This document shows positions 59,731-64,000 of a stretch of 64,000 nucleotides of DNA, piece after piece. This stretch comes from Palsa-872 sp036844615 (GTDB lineage: Bacteria; Chloroflexota; Dormibacteria; Dormibacterales; Dormibacteraceae). The translations under genes were made by a program, and so were the position numbers. Within the stretch, counting starts at the first letter, position 1; each line of letters starts with the position of its first letter. Where the stretch lies: NCBI GenBank assembly GCA_036844615.1, contig DAIUFK010000003.1:1-64000 (forward strand). The letters run 5' to 3'. The notes beneath the pieces were generated by a model. The model did no database searches. It had not been told where the DNA came from and saw nothing but the letters and a program-made list of their open reading frames with translations.

Positions 59731-60576
59731 ATGCCCATGCTTGGCGCCCACGTCGATTCCTCTGGCGGGCTTCACCTCGCCTTCGAGCGCGCGGCAGCCA
59801 TAGGCGCTGAGGCGATCCAGGTCCACCCGACTCCGCCTGGCTTCTGGGGATCGCCCAAGCTCGACGGAGAACGCATTTCAAAGTTCAAGGAAGCCGCCGC
59901 GGCCCACGGCAATCCTCCGTTCTACTTTCACGCGGTCTACCTCATCAACCTGGCGGGAGACGATCCCGCCATGCGCCAGCGATCCGAGAGCACCCTGTCG
60001 GGCTACCTCAAAGCCGCCGACGACCTCGGCATCAGTGGCGTGATCTTCCACACAGGCTCGCACAAGGGAGCCGGATTCGAAGCGCGTTTGCCGAACATCG
60101 TCGAGCACCTGAAGCACGTGATGGATCGAGCCGATCCCAAAGTCGCGCGCCTCGTGATCGAGAACAACGCGGGGCTTGGCGGCTGCGTCGGAGCGAGGTT
60201 CGAAGAGATCGCACAGATGCTCACCAGCCTCGGAGACCCGAGGGCATCGGTGTGCTTCGACACGTGCCATGCCTTCGCGTCGGGCTACGACGAGAGGACC
60301 GCTGCCGACGTGTCCAAGACCATGGACGAGCTGGACAAAGTCGTCGGTCTGAAGCGCGTCGAGGTGATCCACTGCAACGACTCGGTCACCGGCCTTGGCT
60401 CAAATCGCGATCGGCACGCCAACATCGGGACGGGCGAGATCGGTGAGGAAGGGTTCCGTGCGCTGCTTCACGAGCCGCGCCTGGCCAAGCTTCCATTCAT
60501 CCTCGAGGTGCCTGGCGCGGGCGGAGGGCCGGACGCCGAACAGGTTGAAGTCCTGAAGAGGCTAGCTCGGGGCTAG
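59731..60576 (+). CDS. nfo: Deoxyribonuclease IV / AP endonuclease
   Basis: 281 aa TIM-barrel zinc enzyme: LGAHVDSSGGLHLAF, HTGSHKGAGFEA, VIENNAGLGG with a zinc Glu, VCFDTCHAFASGYD and HCNDSVTGLGSNRDRHANIG. It cleaves DNA at abasic sites in base excision repair. ATG 59731; the 3' end overlaps the stop of a small antisense gene by two bases. Confidence 0.94.
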   Translation: MPMLGAHVDSSGGLHLAFERAAAIGAEAIQVHPTPPGFWGSPKLDGERISKFKEAAAAHGNPPFYFHAVYLINLAGDDPAMRQRSESTLSGYLKAADDLGISGVIFHTGSHKGAGFEARLPNIVEHLKHVMDRADPKVARLVIENNAGLGGCVGARFEEIAQMLTSLGDPRASVCFDTCHAFASGYDERTAADVSKTMDELDKVVGLKRVEVIHCNDSVTGLGSNRDRHANIGTGEIGEEGFRALLHEPRLAKLPFILEVPGAGGGPDAEQVEVLKRLARG

Positions 60577-60737
60577 GCGCCTGCAGTCAGCCTGCGGGCG
60601 GTGCGGGCAAACAGGCGCCGAATCGCAGGGATCAGCACCAGCCGGCGCCCTGTGGCCGCCAGCCGCCGGTTCTCAGCCTCGCGCTGCAGGTCCTGGAGCC
60701 GAAGCCAGGCGATGTCCTCGTTCATGTGTTGGTTCAT
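60573..60737 (-). CDS. 54-residue Arg-rich protein
   Basis: Begins MNQHMNEDIAWLRLQDLQRE and ends RRLTAGA. A predicted amphipathic helix at the start and many Arg later. AGGAGG lies 7 nt before the ATG and a perfect TATAAT lies just upstream. Short Glu/Arg-helix proteins like this are common in high-GC genomes, with no known role. Confidence 0.7.
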   Translation of the reverse strand: MNQHMNEDIAWLRLQDLQREAENRRLAATGRRLVLIPAIRRLFARTARRLTAGA

Positions 60738-60757
60738 TTCTCAACCTCCTGCTAACC

Positions 60758-60781
60758 ATTATACCTATTACACAGGTTATA
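60758..60781. promoter_or_regulatory. TATAAT box within an inverted repeat
   Basis: TATAAT (minus strand, 60758-60763) serves the 54-aa gene. It overlaps an imperfect palindrome, TATACCT-attacac-AGGTTATA (60760-60781), that could be an operator, in the most AT-rich stretch of the window. The CGNR regulator is encoded just to the right. Confidence 0.45.
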
Positions 60782-60815
60782 CTAACTTGCATTACCACTT
60801 TGCCAGTTACTGCGA

Positions 60816-60821
60816 TAGGAT
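60816..60821 (+). promoter_or_regulatory. -10 box TAGGAT, leaderless layout
   Basis: TAGGAT ends exactly 8 nt before the ATG of the CGNR gene, the same spacing as at the MerR gene. No Shine-Dalgarno is present. Confidence 0.45.
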
Positions 60822-60829
60822 GACTTTGG

Positions 60830-61378
60830 ATGGCTGACCGCGAGACCGCTTCGGGCGTTTTGGGCCTTGTCCAGGCCTACGTGAACACCGCGGACCTGGA
60901 GACTGGGACCGACCTGCTCAATGACCCAAACACGCTTGCCGCCTGGTTGGTTGCAACGGGTCTGATGAGCTCCGGCGAGGCTTCAGCGGCAGACCTGAGG
61001 CACGCGGTAGCGGTGCGCGAGGCGATCAGGGGGGTAATCGGCGCCAACGCCGGCGCGGCGGTCTACCCCGTCGACGTCGCCACCTTGAACGGCGCCGCCG
61101 TCGCCAGCCGGCTTCGAGCCCGCTTCGGCTCCGACGGCAAGGCCCGGCTGGAGCCCGAGGCGAGCGGCGTCGAAGGCGCGCTGGGTCGGATGGTTGCGGC
61201 GGTGTTCGCCGCCATGGGCGATGACGACTGGGAGCGCCTCAAGCTGTGCGGCTCGCGGACCTGCCGCTGGGCGTTCTTCGACAGGTCCAGGAACCACTCG
61301 AGCCGCTGGTGCCGGATGGCCTCCTGCGGCAATCGCCAGAAGGCGAAGCGCTTCAGGGAGCGCGCGAAGACATCCTGA
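60830..61378 (+). CDS. CGNR zinc-finger transcriptional regulator
   Basis: 182 aa. N-terminal ABATE-type ligand domain (residues about 8-125: LGLVQAYVNTADLETG, LRHAVAVREAIRGVI) and a C-terminal CGNR zinc finger (LKLCGSRTCRWAFFDRSRN, then WCRMASCGNRQKAKRF) with four Cys. Probably a DNA-binding regulator; an inverted repeat at 60760-60781 is a candidate own operator. The 99-bp spacer after it holds nothing recognisable. Confidence 0.9.
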   Translation: MADRETASGVLGLVQAYVNTADLETGTDLLNDPNTLAAWLVATGLMSSGEASAADLRHAVAVREAIRGVIGANAGAAVYPVDVATLNGAAVASRLRARFGSDGKARLEPEASGVEGALGRMVAAVFAAMGDDDWERLKLCGSRTCRWAFFDRSRNHSSRWCRMASCGNRQKAKRFRERAKTS

Positions 61379-61477
61379 CTCGGACGCCGACTCACCCTTG
61401 CCTTGACGCTTTATGCGTTCGTCGTTCTGTTCTACATTGCCCTGCCGATCAGCAGAGAAAGGCGGGCGATGGCCGCA

Positions 61478-62449
61478 TCAGGCGACGGAGGATCGCTTGG
61501 CGTCGCGCATGAACGCTCCAGTGCCACTGAACCGCGTGGCAGTGATCTCGGCGAGGATGCCCAGGGCAGTCTCCTCCGCCCCACGCCCGCCCAGGTCGAG
61601 GCCGATCGGCCCATGCACACGGGAAAGCTGCTCCTCGGTGAAACCTTCGGAGCGCAGCGCGTCGAAGCGGTTCTGGTTGGTCTTCCTGCTGCCGATCGCC
61701 CCGATGTAGCCGACCTCTTTGCCGAGCACCGAGCGCAGCGCCGGAAGGTCGAACTTCGGGTCGTGCGTGAGGATCACCACGTAGGTCGAGCTGTCAAGCG
61801 TCAGCTTCGCCATCGCCTCGTCGGGCCACGACACGATCAGCTCGTCAGCCTCAGGAAACCGCTCCTTGGTGGCGAACTTCGAGCGGGCATCGACTATCGT
61901 CACGCGGTAGCCCATCAACTTCGCCAACCGGTGCAGCGGGATCGCGATGTGGATGGCTCCGACGATGATCATGTGAGGCGGGCGGCGCAGAGGCTCGATC
62001 AACCAATCACCTTCACGTCGCGCGAGCTCGCTGCCTCGCGGCGCGCCAGGCTTGAGCTCCACCTCGCCGGTGACAAGGTTCGTGCGCAGCGTCGCCGCCT
62101 CATTGCGCTCGAGCATTCCGACCAGCTGCTCGTGCGCCGCAGTCAAGGGCTGCACGAACACCTCGATGTGCCCGCCGCATGCAAGGCCGACCTCGAAGGC
62201 GACCTCGTCGGCGACGCCGAAGGCCGCGATCTTCGGCTTGCCGGTCTTCAGGACCTTCTGGGCTTCCTCGAAGACCGCACCCTCGATGCATCCGTTGGAG
62301 ACCGAGCCTGCCATCTTGCCGGACCGGGTGACCACCATCTTCGAGCCGAGTGGCCGGGGGCTCGAGCCCCACGTCTCCACCACGGTCGCAAGGGCGATGT
62401 CCTCGCCCCCCTTCGTCCAATCTTTCAGCTCATTCAGGACCTCCCGCAC
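61478..62449 (-). CDS. coxI: XdhC/CoxI-family molybdoenzyme maturation factor
   Basis: 323 aa. N-terminal XdhC domain (ATVVETWGSSPRPLGSKM, SVSNGCIEGAV with conserved Cys, LACGGHIEVFVQPL) and a C-terminal Rossmann domain (MIIVGAIHIAIPLHRLAKL, then YIGAIGSRKTNQNR). Family members deliver or sulfurate the molybdenum cofactor. GTG 62449 follows the coxE stop with AGGAGA 7 nt upstream. CoxI and CoxF are similar paralogues, so the symbol is approximate. Confidence 0.85.
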   Translation of the reverse strand: MREVLNELKDWTKGGEDIALATVVETWGSSPRPLGSKMVVTRSGKMAGSVSNGCIEGAVFEEAQKVLKTGKPKIAAFGVADEVAFEVGLACGGHIEVFVQPLTAAHEQLVGMLERNEAATLRTNLVTGEVELKPGAPRGSELARREGDWLIEPLRRPPHMIIVGAIHIAIPLHRLAKLMGYRVTIVDARSKFATKERFPEADELIVSWPDEAMAKLTLDSSTYVVILTHDPKFDLPALRSVLGKEVGYIGAIGSRKTNQNRFDALRSEGFTEEQLSRVHGPIGLDLGGRGAEETALGILAEITATRFSGTGAFMRDAKRSSVA

Positions 62450-62453
62450 CGGC

Positions 62454-63635
62454 TTATCTCCTGGCCGTTCGGTTGCCGAGGCCGGCGAGCAGGCGTCCAA
62501 GGTCGTCCAGAGCCTGCACGTTGTGGGCGGCGAGGAAGTCGTCGCAGTGCGGCAGCGCCGCCGCCATGCCGCGCGTCAGCGGCTGGTAGCCGTCCGAACC
62601 GATCAGGGGGTTCAGCCAGATCAGCCGGTGGGCTGAGCGCCTCAGGTGGATGAGCTCAGCGGTCAGTTGTGCCGGCTCCCCGCGGTCCCAGCCGTCGCTC
62701 ACGATGATCACCACCGCGCCGTGGCCGAGCACGCGGCGGGCCCAATGCCGATTGAAGTCGGCAAGCGCCTCGCCAATACGAGTCCCCCCGCTGAAGTCGT
62801 GGACTCCCTTGCTCACCGAATCGAGGGCGCGATCGAGGTCGCGCTGCCGCAGGAGTCGAGTTACTCGCGTCAATCGGGTGGAGAAGACGAATGCCTCCAG
62901 GTCCTCGCGGCGCGCGATAGCGTGGGCGAAGATCATCAGCAGGCGCGAGTACTTCTCCATCGATCCGCTCACATCGCAGATGAGGACGAGCGGCCGGCGC
63001 CGCAGGCGAGGGCGGCGGCGGAAAAGCTGCATCAGCTCGCCGCTCGAGCGGATCGCATGTCGAGCGGTTCGCCTAAGGTCGATTCCCCCAGCCTTTGAGG
63101 GCCTGAGGCGGCGAGTGCGACGCTCGGCGACTCGCCACGGCGCCTGCTCGAGAAGCTTGCGGACCTGCTGCATTTCCTGCCACGTCATCTGCTCGAAGTC
63201 CTTGTGCCGCAGCAGCTCCTCGGCGCTGTAACCGCTGGAGCTGGCAGGGACGATAGTGACGTCCTGCTCGCGATTCATCTGCGACTGGTTGAGCCCGAGC
63301 GCGTTCGACCATGCCTTGGCACGCTCCGGTGACATGGGCAGGGCGCGGCTGCGCCCCGGTATCTGGCCGGCGGAAGCGCGCGGATCGGCGGGGGCCCAGA
63401 AGATGTCAAAAGCCGCTTCGAAGGTGCCGAGGTCGTCCTTCCTGCTCACGAACACGGCGCGCAATGCATTCCGAAAATCCAGCTGGGCTCTGAGCTCGAT
63501 GTGGTTCAGAGCTCGCGTCGCGTCGGTGAGTCGCCTCGGCCCTGCCTCCATGCCCGCGTCGTGGAGCAGTCGCGCGAAGGCCCCTAGCCTGGGCAGCAGG
63601 TCCGGCGACACCTGGGTCGGTTCCGGCTCAGGCAC
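62454..63635 (-). CDS. coxE: CoxE-type von Willebrand factor A protein
   Basis: 393 aa. The VWA MIDAS motif is DVSGSMEKYSR (about residues 215-225), with the Thr in SGGTRIGEAL and Asp in VIIVSDGWDRGEP. CoxE works with the CoxD ATPase to mature the copper-molybdenum site of CO dehydrogenase. GTG 63635 overlaps the end of coxD by 8 bp. The open frame extends further upstream only inside coxD. Confidence 0.92.
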   Translation of the reverse strand: MPEPEPTQVSPDLLPRLGAFARLLHDAGMEAGPRRLTDATRALNHIELRAQLDFRNALRAVFVSRKDDLGTFEAAFDIFWAPADPRASAGQIPGRSRALPMSPERAKAWSNALGLNQSQMNREQDVTIVPASSSGYSAEELLRHKDFEQMTWQEMQQVRKLLEQAPWRVAERRTRRLRPSKAGGIDLRRTARHAIRSSGELMQLFRRRPRLRRRPLVLICDVSGSMEKYSRLLMIFAHAIARREDLEAFVFSTRLTRVTRLLRQRDLDRALDSVSKGVHDFSGGTRIGEALADFNRHWARRVLGHGAVVIIVSDGWDRGEPAQLTAELIHLRRSAHRLIWLNPLIGSDGYQPLTRGMAAALPHCDDFLAAHNVQALDDLGRLLAGLGNRTARR

Positions 63636-64000
63636 CTCTCGCCTTCTCGACCATCGCGGGCACCTGCTCGCGGACTCGCTCGAGGTCCTCCTGGTACTTG
63701 AGGGCCGCCCCAAGCGTGGCGTCGACTATCGATGCGTCGATGCGCGTGGCGCCGAGGGCGGCAAGAGAGCGCGCCCAGTCAAGCGTCTCCGCGACCCCTG
63801 GAACCTTGTACAGGTCCATGCCTCGAAGCCCCTGGACCAATTTGGCGACCTCGCGAGCCAGGCCCTCCGCTGCTTCCGGCGCCCGCACCCGCACTATCTC
63901 GACCTCCTTCTCCAGGTCCGGGTAGTCGATCCAGTGATAGAGGCAGCGACGCTTGAGGGCGTCGTGCACCTCCCGCGTGCGGTTCGAGGTGATGACGACG
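63628..64000 (-). CDS. coxD: CoxD-type MoxR AAA ATPase, C-terminal part (cut by window)
   Basis: About 123 residues visible. VVITSNRTREVHDALKRRC is the sensor-1/second arginine region of MoxR ATPases (TSNxTREL), here with YHWIDYPDLEKEVEIV, then the helical lid. The Walker motifs lie beyond position 64000. It is the first of the coxD-coxE-coxI run, and the structural coxSLM genes commonly lie near these. Confidence 0.9.
   Translation of the reverse strand, partial: VVITSNRTREVHDALKRRCLYHWIDYPDLEKEVEIVRVRAPEAAEGLAREVAKLVQGLRGMDLYKVPGVAETLDWARSLAALGATRIDASIVDATLGAALKYQEDLERVREQVPAMVEKARGA

Noticed and set aside
1..64000. tRNA, rRNA, integrase, transposase or toxin-antitoxin genes
   Set aside because: None recognised on either strand by motif or structure; codon style is uniform, so I see no sign of a recent island.

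Overview
The window is a GC-rich bacterial chromosome segment carrying about 69 protein genes, packed densely and often with 1-4 bp start/stop overlaps. I see no rRNA, tRNA, CRISPR array, prophage or insertion sequence. One run of exactly 100 N (20552-20651) shows it is a scaffold from a draft or metagenome assembly. Gene content points to an aerobic, high-GC, menaquinone-using soil-type bacterium near Candidatus Dormibacterota, Chloroflexota or deep Actinomycetota: carbon-monoxide-dehydrogenase accessory genes, a wax-ester/diacylglycerol acyltransferase, MeaB plus a two-subunit-type methylmalonyl-CoA mutase, DUF5317, DUF4190, DUF2510-like, MerR and CGNR proteins. The phylum call is inference from gene content, not from a marker gene.

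Region by region. 1-5.2 kb: MeaB chaperone, an LCP cell-wall ligase, three small membrane proteins (DUF4190/DUF4013/DUF4190) and an acyl-CoA dehydrogenase. 5.2-8.0 kb: a second acyl-CoA dehydrogenase diverging from an unknown gene and a beta-propeller protein. 8.2-18.0 kb (minus strand): a long catabolic operon reading SCP2, SCP2-like, 3-hydroxyacyl-CoA dehydrogenase, methylmalonyl-CoA epimerase, methylmalonyl-CoA mutase, a tiny coupled ORF, propionyl-CoA carboxylase beta, a DUF2510-like protein, SucC, SucD, DUF2752, GNAT and a third acyl-CoA dehydrogenase. It oxidises acyl-CoA and carries propionyl-CoA to succinate with ATP/GTP gain. 18.2-24.5 kb: wax synthase, an FHA domain and an S9 peptidase on either side of the gap (probably one fused protein), and a membrane sulfite-oxidase-like enzyme. 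24.5-35 kb: FixC-type ETF-quinone oxidoreductase, CoaE, CoA-transferase, GalU, thioesterase, threonine dehydratase, a lone Lrp ligand domain, PlsC, hydrolase and an S51 peptidase. 35-40 kb: GltX, Lgt, DUF72, RlmN and an MBL hydrolase.

40-46.4 kb is a signalling island: a 1361-residue kinase with six GAF repeats, a PAS and a kinase core, a kinase-like companion, a lone receiver, a 39-residue membrane peptide and an OmpR-type regulator. 46.4-51.1 kb holds an M20 amidohydrolase, DUF5317, a divergent four-helix FtsH-like protease and a lytic transglycosylase. 51.3-58.6 kb is menaquinone synthesis (MenF, MenD, MenH, MenA, MenB; MenC and MenE absent) with a MerR regulator. 58.6-64 kb holds a MocA-like nucleotidyltransferase, endonuclease IV, a CGNR regulator, and XdhC/CoxI, CoxE and CoxD (cut by the window end), the maturation genes of a molybdenum CO dehydrogenase whose structural genes must lie beyond position 64000 or elsewhere.

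The most interesting unexplained structures are the likely S9 peptidase-FHA fusion across the gap, a family of paired intergenic hairpins with compensatory stem changes at four loci, the insertion-bearing FtsH relative, several very small genes wedged exactly into operons, and a repeated promoter layout suggesting leaderless mRNAs.
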